The notes beneath the pieces are model-generated. The model saw only the letters and a list, made by a program, of their open reading frames with translations, had not been told where the DNA came from and made no database searches. A stretch of DNA of 40,941 nt from the NCBI GenBank assembly GCA_022824685.1, contig JAJDZJ010000081.1, positions 1 through 40,941 on the forward strand, written 5' to 3'. The stretch is from Caldilineaceae bacterium. Lineage in GTDB: Bacteria; Chloroflexota; Anaerolineae; Caldilineales; Caldilineaceae. Numbering within the stretch: position 1 is the stretch's first letter; each line of letters begins with the position of its first letter. This document shows positions 24,698-33,332 of this stretch, in pieces. Both the position numbers and the translations under genes were made by a program.

Positions 24698-25726
24698 GTG
24701 GAACACGACTCTGTCATTCACATCGATAAACTGAGCAAGGTCTACACTGTCAACGAACGCGAAGCGGGCCTGGTCGCCGCCATGCGCAGTCTTGTCAAGC
24801 GCAAAACGCGCGCGGTTCAAGCCGTTGACAGCATCTCCTTCTCCGTCAACGAAGGGGAAATCGTCGGCTTCCTCGGGCCCAACGGAGCCGGCAAAACCAC
24901 CACCCTGAAGATGCTGTCCGGCCTCCTCCATCCCACCGGCGGCAGCGCAACCGTGCTCGGCTTCCGCCCCTGGGAGCGCAACCGCGACTACTTGCGCCGG
25001 ATGACCCTGGTAATGGGCCAGCGCAACCAGCTCCTGTGGGACATCCCCGTCATCGACACGTTCGAGCTCAATCGCGCCGTCTACCGCATTCCTGAACCGC
25101 AATTCCGCCTGGCCGTTGACGAACTGACCGACCTGCTGGATCTGGAGCCCCTGCTGCAAAAGCCGACCCGCAATCTCTCCCTCGGCGAACGCATGAAATG
25201 CGAAATCGCGGCCGCGCTTCTCCACCGCCCCTCGGTCCTCTTCCTCGACGAGCCCACCATCGGCCTCGATGTCACCATGCAGCGCCGTATCCGTCAGTTC
25301 ATTACTGAATACAATATGCGCACGGGCGCAACCGTCCTGCTGACCAGCCACTACATGGCCGACGTCGAAGCGCTATGCAAGCGCGTCATCGTCATCCACC
25401 ATGGCAAGTCGCTCTATGATGGCGAACTCAGTGGCCTTGCCGATCGTTTTGCCCCTTTCAAGACGGTCGAAGTGGAACTCCACAACGGCGCCCGCGGCCA
25501 GCCTCTGACGCAGTACGGCGAGCTCATGGCCCACAGCGAAGGCCGCGTCACCCTGCGAATTCCGAAAGCCGAGACTGCCTCCGTCACCGGCCGTATACTT
25601 GCTGAGTTGGATGTATCGGACCTGACCGTGCAGGATCCGCCCATTGAGGACGTGATCGAGCATGTCTTCAGTCAGTCCCCTGACCCGCTGGATCAACAGG
25701 ACCCACAGCGCCCGTCCGGCGAATAG
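24698..25726 (+). CDS. ABC-2 type exporter, ATP-binding subunit
   Basis: 342-aa ATPase. Walker A is at 60-69 (GPNGAGKTTT), the signature LSLGERMKCEI at 160-170, Walker B VLFLDEPTIGLD at 180-191 and the switch His in LLTSHYM at 218. A C-terminal extension follows the ATPase core (about 235-342). It belongs to the uncharacterised COG4586-type branch, which travels with two ABC-2 permeases as here. The start is GTG, six bases after the M16-like gene stop. The exported substrate is unknown. Confidence 0.93.
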   Translation: MEHDSVIHIDKLSKVYTVNEREAGLVAAMRSLVKRKTRAVQAVDSISFSVNEGEIVGFLGPNGAGKTTTLKMLSGLLHPTGGSATVLGFRPWERNRDYLRRMTLVMGQRNQLLWDIPVIDTFELNRAVYRIPEPQFRLAVDELTDLLDLEPLLQKPTRNLSLGERMKCEIAAALLHRPSVLFLDEPTIGLDVTMQRRIRQFITEYNMRTGATVLLTSHYMADVEALCKRVIVIHHGKSLYDGELSGLADRFAPFKTVEVELHNGARGQPLTQYGELMAHSEGRVTLRIPKAETASVTGRILAELDVSDLTVQDPPIEDVIEHVFSQSPDPLDQQDPQRPSGE

Positions 25727-25840
25727 TATAGCCCTTGGAATGACATCAACCGGCCAATCTTCCCGGCCCGCGCCGCAGGCCACACAGACCTGACTTTTCA
25801 GCTCCGTACCCATCTGGGGAAGGGAGACCCCTGCACGCGC

Positions 25841-26644
25841 ATGTTCGCCTACTATCCGATCTACAAAGGCTATTTCCGCACCGCGCTCATGGTGCAGTTC
25901 CAGTATCGGATTGCGATGCTGATCTGGCTCCTGGGCGGCATCATCGAGCCCCTGATGTATCTCGTTGTCTGGCGTACAGTCTCCGAGCAGCAGGGCGGGT
26001 CCGTCGGCGGCTACGAGACCAATGACTTCGTCGTCTACTTCATCGCCATGATGATGGTGAGCCACGCCACCTTTACGTGGATCATGTGGGAATACGTCTA
26101 CCGCATTCGCATGGGCCTTTTCTCAGTTATGCTCCTGAAGCCCATCCATCCCATCCACAGCGACATCGCCGACAATATCGGCTACAAGTTTCTGACCCTG
26201 ACCGTCATGGCGCCTATCACCCTCCTCCTGGCCTGGTTCTTCGAAGCAACCTGGCAGCCGCTCCCCTGGACCCTGGCCGCCTTCGTGCCCGTGCTGATTC
26301 TCGCCTTTCTTATGCGCTTCTATTGGGAGTGGTCCCTCGCCATGGTCGCCTTCTGGACTACCCGCATTGACGCCATGAACCAGGCCTACATCGTCGTCAG
26401 CCTCTTCTTCTCCGGCAAGCTGGCCCCGCTCTCCCTCTTCCCCGAGATCGTGCAGCGCGCCGCCGACATCCTGCCCTTTCGCTGGATGCTCGCGTTCCCT
26501 GTCGAGCTCCTTCTCGGGCGCATAACGCCAAGAGAGCTGCTCATTGGCATCGGCGCGCAACTCTTCTGGCTGGTCGCAGGCTACCTCTTTATGCAGTTCA
26601 TCTACCGCGCCGGCATCAAACGCTACGCCGCCTTTGGCGCCTGA
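25841..26644 (+). CDS. ABC-2 type exporter permease (first subunit)
   Basis: 267-aa integral membrane protein with about six hydrophobic segments (roughly 25-50, 60-85, 110-135, 145-165, 170-195 and 230-255) and the conserved N-terminal YKGYFRTALMVQFQYRIAMLIWLLGGIIEP. It resembles COG4587-type permeases. It follows the ATPase after 114 bp and precedes the second permease by 14 bp. The two permeases should form the membrane channel driven by the ATPase at 24698-25726. Confidence 0.88.
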   Translation: MFAYYPIYKGYFRTALMVQFQYRIAMLIWLLGGIIEPLMYLVVWRTVSEQQGGSVGGYETNDFVVYFIAMMMVSHATFTWIMWEYVYRIRMGLFSVMLLKPIHPIHSDIADNIGYKFLTLTVMAPITLLLAWFFEATWQPLPWTLAAFVPVLILAFLMRFYWEWSLAMVAFWTTRIDAMNQAYIVVSLFFSGKLAPLSLFPEIVQRAADILPFRWMLAFPVELLLGRITPRELLIGIGAQLFWLVAGYLFMQFIYRAGIKRYAAFGA

Positions 26645-26658
26645 TTTCCATTGATACC

Positions 26659-27444
26659 ATGTTCTACTTGCGCCTTTTCGCCACCTACGTCCGTGTCGGC
26701 ATCCTCGGTGAACTCGAATACCGGGCCAACTTCTGGATCAATATGGTCCAGTCCGCCCTTGATCTGAGCGTCGCCCTCGGCGGGCTGGCCGTCGTCTTCA
26801 GCCATACCGACACACTGGGCGGCTGGCGGCCCGAAGAGCTTCTTGCTCTGATTGGCGTCTACTTCCTCATCGGCGGCCTCATTCGCACCATCATCCGCCC
26901 CTCCATGACCCAATTCATGGAGCACGTTCGCCAGGGAACGCTCGACTTCACGCTCACAAAACCCGCCGACTCCCAGGTCCTCGTCAGCATCCAACGCATC
27001 GAGATTTGGCGCCTGGTCGACGTGCTCATCGCCCTGCCGGTGCTCGCTACCGCGCTCGTCCGGCTCGGAGCCCGCCTCGGGCTTGTCGAGACCGTGGTCT
27101 TCGCCGTCACGCTCTTGTGCGGCGGCTTGATCATCTACAGCTTTTGGCTTATGCTCAGCACCTGCGCATTCTGGTTCGTGCGCGTCGAAAATATCCAGGT
27201 CATCTTCATGAGCATGTGGCAGGCGGGCCGCTGGCCCGTCAGTATCTATCCCGCCTGGCTTCGCTCCGTGTTGACCTTTCTCGTCCCGGTTGCCTTCGCC
27301 ACTACTGTGCCTGCCACCGCCGTCAGCGGACGCATCACCACCTCAACGCTCATTGGCACCATCGCCCTCGCCGCTGCCATGCTCCTGGTCTCCCGCTGGT
27401 TCTGGCGGGTGGGAATCCGCTTCTATTCCGGCGCGTCGGCCTAA
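26659..27444 (+). CDS. ABC-2 type exporter permease (second subunit)
   Basis: 261-aa membrane protein of the COG3694 type: N-terminal ATYVRVGILGELEYRANFWINMVQSALDL, a VYFLIGGLIRTIIRPSMTQFMEHVRQGTLDFTLTKPADSQ segment (about 72-112), then four hydrophobic segments to the C-terminus. It completes the ATPase, permease, permease triad. A following AAGGAGG ribosome site serves the next gene 20 bp on, so the exporter is probably co-transcribed with the two short epimerases. Confidence 0.88.
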   Translation: MFYLRLFATYVRVGILGELEYRANFWINMVQSALDLSVALGGLAVVFSHTDTLGGWRPEELLALIGVYFLIGGLIRTIIRPSMTQFMEHVRQGTLDFTLTKPADSQVLVSIQRIEIWRLVDVLIALPVLATALVRLGARLGLVETVVFAVTLLCGGLIIYSFWLMLSTCAFWFVRVENIQVIFMSMWQAGRWPVSIYPAWLRSVLTFLVPVAFATTVPATAVSGRITTSTLIGTIALAAAMLLVSRWFWRVGIRFYSGASA

Positions 27445-27464
27445 ACAATCAAGGAGGAAACTCT

Positions 27465-28079
27465 ATGCGGATACTAATCACCTCAGCCAGCAATGATCGC
27501 AGCGCGGACTTGGCCGATCACTTCGCCGGCCGCCATGAGGTCAGGCTCACTGAACGGGCGCATGTCGAAACTGAGCACGAATTCGTGCTCTCCGCGCTGG
27601 GCCACGACCGCTCGACCAATCTGCTCACACGGGGCATCGACGCCATCGTCCATTCCGTGGAATCCCTGCCCGGCGAGGACGCAAGCACGCAGCTCGACGC
27701 CGCCACCCGCGGCACCTACAACCTGCTCATGGCCGCCGCCGAGGAGGGTGTCTCCCAGATCATCCTGCTCAGCACGCTCGAACTCATGGCTGCCTATCCC
27801 TCCGGCTACCGCGTCAGAGAAACCTGGCGGCCGCTGCCAAACACCCAGCCGCCAACCCTCAGCATACATCTTGCCGAGCAGATCAGCCGCGAATTCGCCC
27901 GCGAAGGCAGTCTGGGAGTCAAGATCCTGCGCTTGGGCGACGTCTCCAACAAGACGGTCGCCGACGCGGTGAGCGAAGCCCTCGCCCAGCCCGTTCCGCT
28001 CGCCGCAAGCTGCAGGTCAAACGAATCCACCGCCCCACACGCCCTTTCGATCACCCATGTAGGGGAGAGACCACAATGA
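27465..28079 (+). CDS. Degenerate NAD-dependent epimerase-like protein
   Basis: 204 aa. The start at 27465 is fixed by AGGAGG eight bases upstream; the frame is open further 5' inside the permease gene, but that part is spurious. The overall pattern is SDR-like (MRILITSAS..., AATRGTYNLLMAAAEEGVSQIILLSTLELMAAYP, GVKILRLGDVSN). However, the nucleotide-binding glycines are replaced (TSASNDRS) and the catalytic Tyr and Lys positions are both Leu (LSIHL, about 132-136). It is therefore unlikely to be a working dehydrogenase. Its stop overlaps the next gene by 4 bp (ATGA), and that gene encodes an intact short SDR, suggesting a regulatory or structural partner. Confidence 0.78.
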   Translation: MRILITSASNDRSADLADHFAGRHEVRLTERAHVETEHEFVLSALGHDRSTNLLTRGIDAIVHSVESLPGEDASTQLDAATRGTYNLLMAAAEEGVSQIILLSTLELMAAYPSGYRVRETWRPLPNTQPPTLSIHLAEQISREFAREGSLGVKILRLGDVSNKTVADAVSEALAQPVPLAASCRSNESTAPHALSITHVGERPQ

Positions 28080-28801
28080 ACGTACTCATTCTCGGCGGCA
28101 CGGGCATGCTTGGGCCGTATGTCGCCCGCGAGCTCGCCCCCGCCCACAACCTGCGCATCACCGATGTCAACCCGCCGAAAGACGATCTGCCTGGCGAATT
28201 CCTCCACCTCGACGCAGCCGACCTGGACGGCGTCGTCGCCGCAGCCGAGGGCATGGATGCCATCGTCAACCTCTCAGTCCTGCGCCGCGATCGCCGCATC
28301 GCCTGGGATGTAAGCACCCGTGGCTGCTACAACATGATGCAAGCGGCGGTCACACACAATATCCGCCGCGTCATCAACACCGGCCCGCACTACACCGTTG
28401 CCGGTCCCAACGTCACCGAGTGTTTCGACTACGACATCGGTCCCGACATCCCGCCCCAGTCCGGAACCAACATCTACGCCATCACCAAGTCGATGGGGCT
28501 GGAAATCTGCCGCGTCTTTACCCAGCACCACGACATCAACGTGCAGACCTATCTCTTCTACAACTTCAAAGACCCGGAGGCAATTCAACCCGGCGACCAC
28601 TACGCCCCCTATGTCATCTCTTGGGAAAACGCCGCTGAAGTCTTCACCCTCGGGCTGGACATCGAACTCAACGCCCTGCCCTCGAACTGTGAAGTCTTTT
28701 TCGTCTTTGCCGACATGCCCCATGGCAAATTCTCCAACGAGAAGACCAAGCGTATCCTCGGCTTCCAACCTCGCCAGGATGTTGAAATACTCTGGAAGTA
28801 G
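28076..28801 (+). CDS. NAD-dependent epimerase/dehydratase, short
   Basis: 241-aa SDR with an intact Rossmann motif GGTGMLG (7-13), an acidic residue after beta-2 (ITDVN) and the catalytic Y134-x3-K138 (YAITK). It is shorter than usual extended SDRs (about 300 aa), with a reduced C-terminal substrate domain. It is coupled by an ATGA overlap to the degenerate homologue upstream. A substrate cannot be read from the sequence. Confidence 0.85.
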   Translation: MNVLILGGTGMLGPYVARELAPAHNLRITDVNPPKDDLPGEFLHLDAADLDGVVAAAEGMDAIVNLSVLRRDRRIAWDVSTRGCYNMMQAAVTHNIRRVINTGPHYTVAGPNVTECFDYDIGPDIPPQSGTNIYAITKSMGLEICRVFTQHHDINVQTYLFYNFKDPEAIQPGDHYAPYVISWENAAEVFTLGLDIELNALPSNCEVFFVFADMPHGKFSNEKTKRILGFQPRQDVEILWK

Positions 28802-28819
28802 CGGCGCCGCCTTACGGAG

Positions 28820-29479
28820 ATGGGCAAAGCGAACCGGGAAACGAAAGAGGACTATCCCTCCCTCAATGAGGAGCGGAAGCTCTGGCGCACAGGGCTTCTG
28901 CGCGTCGCCGGCCTTGATGAAGCCGGGCGCGGCGCACTGGCAGGGCCGGTCGTCGCCGGCGCTGTCATTCTGCCTGTAAACACGCGACGCGAAGGGCTGT
29001 GGGCCGCGGTCCAGGATAGCAAACTGCTTCCACCCGCACGACGCGAAGAACTGGCCGAACAGATCCAGGTCCAGGCCACTGACTCGTCCATTGGGCTTGC
29101 CGCCGCCGCCGAAATCGACGCTAACGGCATCGCCCCCGCCACACGTCTGGCGATGCGCCGCGCCGTCCGGAATCTGACCCAGCCTCCCGAGCACCTCCTG
29201 CTGGACTGGGTCCGGCTCAATTCCCTCAATATCCCCCAGCAGAGCTTCACCAAGGGCGACCTGCACATCGTCTCCATCGCCGCCGCCTCCATTCTGGCCA
29301 AGGTCTACCGCGACCAGCTCCTGCGCCAGCTGCATGAGCGGTTCCCCGCCTACGGCTTCCACAGCCACAAGGGCTACGCCGCGCCGACCCATCTGGCCGC
29401 CATTGAAGAGCACGGCCCCTGCCCGGCGCACCGCCGCTCGTTCGCGCCGATGCGCACGGACGCACGGCTACTCAGTTGA
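28820..29479 (+). CDS. rnhB: Ribonuclease HII
   Basis: 219 aa. It removes RNA from RNA-DNA hybrids and starts ribonucleotide excision. Active-site carboxylates: D33 and E34 in GLDEAGRGALAGPVVAGAV, an Asp in LLLDWVRL (about 134) and the Asp in SIAAASILAKVYRD. The VQDSKLLPPARRE segment is also typical. The first about 25 residues are an extra extension; the annotated ATG has GGAG directly against it, so a slightly later start is possible. Last gene of the plus-strand block, convergent with the helicase gene. Confidence 0.95.
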   Translation: MGKANRETKEDYPSLNEERKLWRTGLLRVAGLDEAGRGALAGPVVAGAVILPVNTRREGLWAAVQDSKLLPPARREELAEQIQVQATDSSIGLAAAAEIDANGIAPATRLAMRRAVRNLTQPPEHLLLDWVRLNSLNIPQQSFTKGDLHIVSIAAASILAKVYRDQLLRQLHERFPAYGFHSHKGYAAPTHLAAIEEHGPCPAHRRSFAPMRTDARLLS

Positions 29480-29609
29480 AACAGGATATGTGAATGCGGG
29501 GAGTGAGGAGCCAAGCCAGACCGGTCGCTATCCGTCTCTGTCGGCCTCGCGTCCCATCCACGGCTTTCTGCGATGGCTCTGCATGTTGGAGGCGCCTGAG
29601 CAAGACAGT

Positions 29610-32555
29610 TCAGCCGCTCGCCAGCGCAGCCAGCAGCGCCAGCGCCAGCTTCTTCGTTTCCAGCAGCGGCCGCGGCTCCGCATGCCCGCTGACCTGCGTT
29701 CCGCCTTGGGCCGGGCTCGGGCCCGCCGCCCCCTCCCAGAACGAAACCTCCTGACCCGCTTGACCGGTCTCCCGAACCGCGGGGACGTGAGCGGAACTCT
29801 GCCCGCCGGACAACTGCCCGCCAGACAACTGCCCGCTGTCCACCCGCAACACGGGCCCCACACACGCGGGACATCCGAAGCGGCAAGCGCAGCGGCGGAT
29901 CAGGTCGGCAGTCCCGGCCATCAGCTCGTCGTGCCGGGCATACAACTGCGCGCTGAAACCGATCCCCGCCGGCACGCTCTCGTAAATGTAGACACGGGGG
30001 CCGGCCGGTTCGCCCTCCGCGGCGTGGGAAACAGACGGCGCGGCCTGAGGAGGCAGCCCGCGCTTCCCCTGCTCACGGATGATCGCAACCCCAATATCCC
30101 TCCGGTCGCACATCAAATGCAGGGGAGCCAGATTGCCAAGGGCGTATGCCACCCCGTCCATGCCCGTCCGCGCCCGCACACCCGCCTCCAGCCTGTGATG
30201 ACAGCGCCGGCACAGCAATACCAGGTTGCTTAGCCGGTTCGCCTCCCGGTCATTTCTGTTGAGTCTAGGAATGTAGTTGAAGACGCGGAACGGGACCCGA
30301 TGATGCACGTCATGCTGGCGACTGCCGCGCTCCGCCGCGCCGCATTCGGCGCAACGGAAGCCGTCCCTCTCCCGCGTCCTGGCGCGCTGCGCCTGCCAGT
30401 CGGGCCCGTAGTCATTGGGGGAATCCCGCCAGTCCCCCGCCGCCATCAGCGCCTTCTGCGCTTCGGCCGTCACCTCCACCCAATAGGCTGCTGTGTCCAG
30501 CGTGGTGGACGGGTAGTCTAGCGGCAGAACGCCCAGATTCTCATGCGTGAAGCGCCGCACTCTGCGGTACTGCGTCACCTGCGAGGTTACGATCACTTCA
30601 CCGTACCCCAACTGCGCCCCGCCGGCCGCACGGCTCTCCTCGACCGACCCTACCTCAATCTCGGTCTCCGTGCTGGCTTCTGTGTAAAACTCGACCTCCG
30701 CAGGCCAAACCCAGGCCAGTCTTTCCTCCAAGTCCAGCCTTTCCACCAGGTAGCTGCGGCCTTCATGCATGTAAACCGCCCCCTCATGGATCTGGAGCGG
30801 CGCGCTGGACGCGTCGACCTCCCCGATCACAGTGAACGCGCCTTCCTCCCTGCCAGGAGCCTGCCGGCCATCGGCCGCGGTCCGATTCGCCGCCACATCC
30901 CGCCGGCCTCCGCCGCCCGCCTGGGAACCACCCTCTCTGGCCCCCGCCTGAACAACAACAGGATCCCCGCCGGCGCTGCGCAGACTGAACTGGCGGGAGG
31001 GATAGCCGTCTCCGCGCCACAGGAAGCGGTTGCCAAACCGCTGCAAGCTCTCCTCTTCGACGAGCAGGTCGAGCACCTCACTGGAATAGGGAGAACGCCC
31101 GAACCGGTCCCCCTCCACAAAGGGGAGCTCAAACGCCGCGCAGCGCATCTGGTCCGCCAGCAGCGCCAGATTGTCCGCGTTGGCAAATGCCCTCTCAGGG
31201 GACCGCCGCAGCAGAAACTGCGGATTGCTGACAATATACTGGTCCAGCGCCCCGGCAGTTGCCACCAGGACCGCAACAGATTCTCCCGTGGTGCGTCCCA
31301 CCCGCCCCCACTGCTGCCACGTCGCCGCAATCGTACCTGGGTAGCCGCAAATCACCGCCGCCTCCAGCTGGCCGATGTCAATTCCCAACTCCAGCGCATT
31401 CGTGGCGACCACGCCCCGCACCCTGCCTGTCCGCAGACCGGCCTCAATTTCGCGGCGTTCACGGGGCAGATATCCTCCTCGGTACCCTCGCACCGACCGC
31501 GGTTGAAGAGGCACAGGATCCCCCCCCTCCTCATCGCCACTGCCCTGCAGCCGTTCCCGTATATAGCTGAGCAGCAGCTCCACGGTCAGGCGGGCGCGAC
31601 CGAAAACAATCGTCTGCAGACCGCCTCGCAAAAAACGGACGGCCAGTTCCTGGCTCTCCAAAACGCTGCTGCGCCGCAGACCCTGAATCGGATCGTACAG
31701 GGGCGGCGCATACAATACAATGTGCTTGCTCCCCTGCGGCGCCCCGTTGTCGTTGACGACCTGGACAGCGCCTTCCGTAAGGCTATCAGCCAGCTGCATT
31801 GGATTGGCGATCGTTGCGCTCGTCAGCAAGAACTGCGGGCGCGCCCCATAGTGGGCCGCGACCCGCCGCAGCCGCCGCAGCACATTCGCCACGTGGCTGC
31901 CGAACACTCCGCGATAACTGTGCATTTCGTCTATGACCACATAGCGCAGCCCCGCGAAAAAACGCTCCCAGTCCCCATGATGGGGCAATATCCCCGCATG
32001 AAGCATGTCCGGATTCGTCAGTATCAGCCTCGCATTCTGCCGGATCGGACGCCGTTGCGCGCCCGGCGTATCTCCGTCATAAGCCGCCGCAATCTGGCCG
32101 GCAGCCAGGCCGGATGAACTGGCGCCGCCCGTCTCCCTTCTCCCATCCGCAGCCAGATGACCCGCGTCCTTCAATTCGATTATCCATTCGTGGATCTCTG
32201 CCAGCTGATCGTGGGCCAGCGCTTTCGTGGGAAAGAGGAAAAGCGCCGTTGCCTCGGCGTCCTGGAGCAGCGCATGCAGAACCGGCAGCATGTAACATAG
32301 CGTCTTGCCGCTTGCAGTCGGCGTCACGACCGCCACCGAACTCCGCCCCTCCAGTGCAAGGGTAACTGCCTCGGCCTGATGGCTGTAAAGCCGCTCTATT
32401 CCGCGCCCAACGAGCGCCCCCCTCACCGCCGGATGCAGCGCTGCCGGAATCTCTCCATAGCGCCCCGTCCGCGCAGGCAATGTTTCCCACGCGGTGACGT
32501 TGGCCATGAAGCCGCGGTCCCGCCGCAACTCGGCGATGACTTCCCTGATGCTCAT
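29610..32555 (-). CDS. MrfA/YprA-like DEAD-box helicase with inserted HNH domain and DUF1998-type C-terminus
   Basis: 981-aa superfamily 2 helicase. Walker A TPTASGKT (78-85), motif II DEMH (209-212), motif III TSATIANP (245-252) and motif VI QQWGRVGR (414-421). The C-terminal region matches the DUF1998/zinc domain of MrfA-type repair helicases: NLAPLHLMCDRRDIG (808-822), YIYESVPAGIGFS (856-868) and the Cys cluster CACRFGCPAC (889-898). Between residues about 720 and 792 sits a complete HNH signature: CAEC (735-738), HDVHH (748-752), N777 in RLSNLVLLC, and CRRCHH (782-787). Low-complexity stretches occur at about 532-570 and 907-930. It is the last gene of a minus-strand operon after the F420 reductase. 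Likely role: DNA repair or defence, with a nuclease built in. Confidence 0.9.
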   Translation of the reverse strand: MSIREVIAELRRDRGFMANVTAWETLPARTGRYGEIPAALHPAVRGALVGRGIERLYSHQAEAVTLALEGRSSVAVVTPTASGKTLCYMLPVLHALLQDAEATALFLFPTKALAHDQLAEIHEWIIELKDAGHLAADGRRETGGASSSGLAAGQIAAAYDGDTPGAQRRPIRQNARLILTNPDMLHAGILPHHGDWERFFAGLRYVVIDEMHSYRGVFGSHVANVLRRLRRVAAHYGARPQFLLTSATIANPMQLADSLTEGAVQVVNDNGAPQGSKHIVLYAPPLYDPIQGLRRSSVLESQELAVRFLRGGLQTIVFGRARLTVELLLSYIRERLQGSGDEEGGDPVPLQPRSVRGYRGGYLPRERREIEAGLRTGRVRGVVATNALELGIDIGQLEAAVICGYPGTIAATWQQWGRVGRTTGESVAVLVATAGALDQYIVSNPQFLLRRSPERAFANADNLALLADQMRCAAFELPFVEGDRFGRSPYSSEVLDLLVEEESLQRFGNRFLWRGDGYPSRQFSLRSAGGDPVVVQAGAREGGSQAGGGGRRDVAANRTAADGRQAPGREEGAFTVIGEVDASSAPLQIHEGAVYMHEGRSYLVERLDLEERLAWVWPAEVEFYTEASTETEIEVGSVEESRAAGGAQLGYGEVIVTSQVTQYRRVRRFTHENLGVLPLDYPSTTLDTAAYWVEVTAEAQKALMAAGDWRDSPNDYGPDWQAQRARTRERDGFRCAECGAAERGSRQHDVHHRVPFRVFNYIPRLNRNDREANRLSNLVLLCRRCHHRLEAGVRARTGMDGVAYALGNLAPLHLMCDRRDIGVAIIREQGKRGLPPQAAPSVSHAAEGEPAGPRVYIYESVPAGIGFSAQLYARHDELMAGTADLIRRCACRFGCPACVGPVLRVDSGQLSGGQLSGGQSSAHVPAVRETGQAGQEVSFWEGAAGPSPAQGGTQVSGHAEPRPLLETKKLALALLAALASG

Positions 32556-32626
32556 AAGTAGGTTGGCTGATGGTTAACTGCAAGTGGACTGCTGCTGCCG
32601 GGACTCCGTGCTGTTATCCCGTGCCG

Positions 32627-33292
32627 TTATACGCCCGTAATCCGAATCCCGCTGCCCTTCACTTTGTTGCGAATGTTGATCCCAATCAAGACGGCCGTCA
32701 ATCCTTCGCTCACGCCGCTGTTTGCCAGTGGACCCGCATCAATGCCGCGCATTCCCGCTGCCTCAGCCAGATCGAGCGCAGCCTGCTTCGCTTCCTTGTC
32801 GTCGCCTGTCACGAGAATGTCGCAGTCGACAACATGGTCCAGGTCCTTCAGATGTGTCGCGCTGATATTCTGAAAAGCCGCCGCCACGCGCGCCCCGTTT
32901 CCCAGGAGCGCTTGGGCCTCTTCCGCCGCCGATCCGCCCGCCGGACGCCATACGTGGCTCACTCGCGGCGGCTTCAGCGGAACCACCACGCTGACCACCG
33001 GCTTGCCTTCGCAGCCCGCCCGTATCTGTTCAATAATCCCGGCCTGCGAACTATACGGGACGCTGAGAACCACCAGATCCGCGGCCGCGGCAGCCTCCGC
33101 GTTGCTGTCGCCGCCGATCCGCGCCGACCGGCCGTCAGGCAGAAGCGCACGCAGCGTCTCCGCCGCGGCAACGGCTCGCTCCCGGCTTCGGCTTCCAATT
33201 AGAATCGGGTAGCCCGCGGCGGCCCAGCGCAGCGCCAGCCCCGAACCCTCCTCGCCCGTCCCGCCGATAACGGCGACTGTCGGATAGGTCAA
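32627..33292 (-). CDS. npdG: NADPH-dependent F420 reductase
   Basis: 221-aa enzyme moving hydride between NADP(H) and coenzyme F420. Seen: AVIGGTGEEGSGLALRWAAAGYPILIGSRSRERA at the N-terminus (the glycine motif, and the SRSRER stretch expected to bind the NADP phosphate), then DLVVLSVPYSSQ, KPVVSVVVPL, VAAAFQNISATHL and DILVTGDDKEAK. A TTG at 33292 is taken as the start because AGGAG lies six bases upstream; the longer reading overlaps the upstream gene. The gene lies 40 bp after the SsnA-like gene and 71 bp before the helicase. It implies that the organism uses F420. Confidence 0.88.
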   Translation of the reverse strand: MTYPTVAVIGGTGEEGSGLALRWAAAGYPILIGSRSRERAVAAAETLRALLPDGRSARIGGDSNAEAAAAADLVVLSVPYSSQAGIIEQIRAGCEGKPVVSVVVPLKPPRVSHVWRPAGGSAAEEAQALLGNGARVAAAFQNISATHLKDLDHVVDCDILVTGDDKEAKQAALDLAEAAGMRGIDAGPLANSGVSEGLTAVLIGINIRNKVKGSGIRITGV

Positions 33293-33332
33293 CGCAATCT
33301 CCTCTCCACGCGGGGAACTGCGGCCGACTGCC

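Noticed and set aside
30543-32117. 524-codon plus-strand ORF inside the helicase gene
   Set aside because: Antisense to an unmistakable helicase with all its motifs; the predicted protein has no recognisable features.
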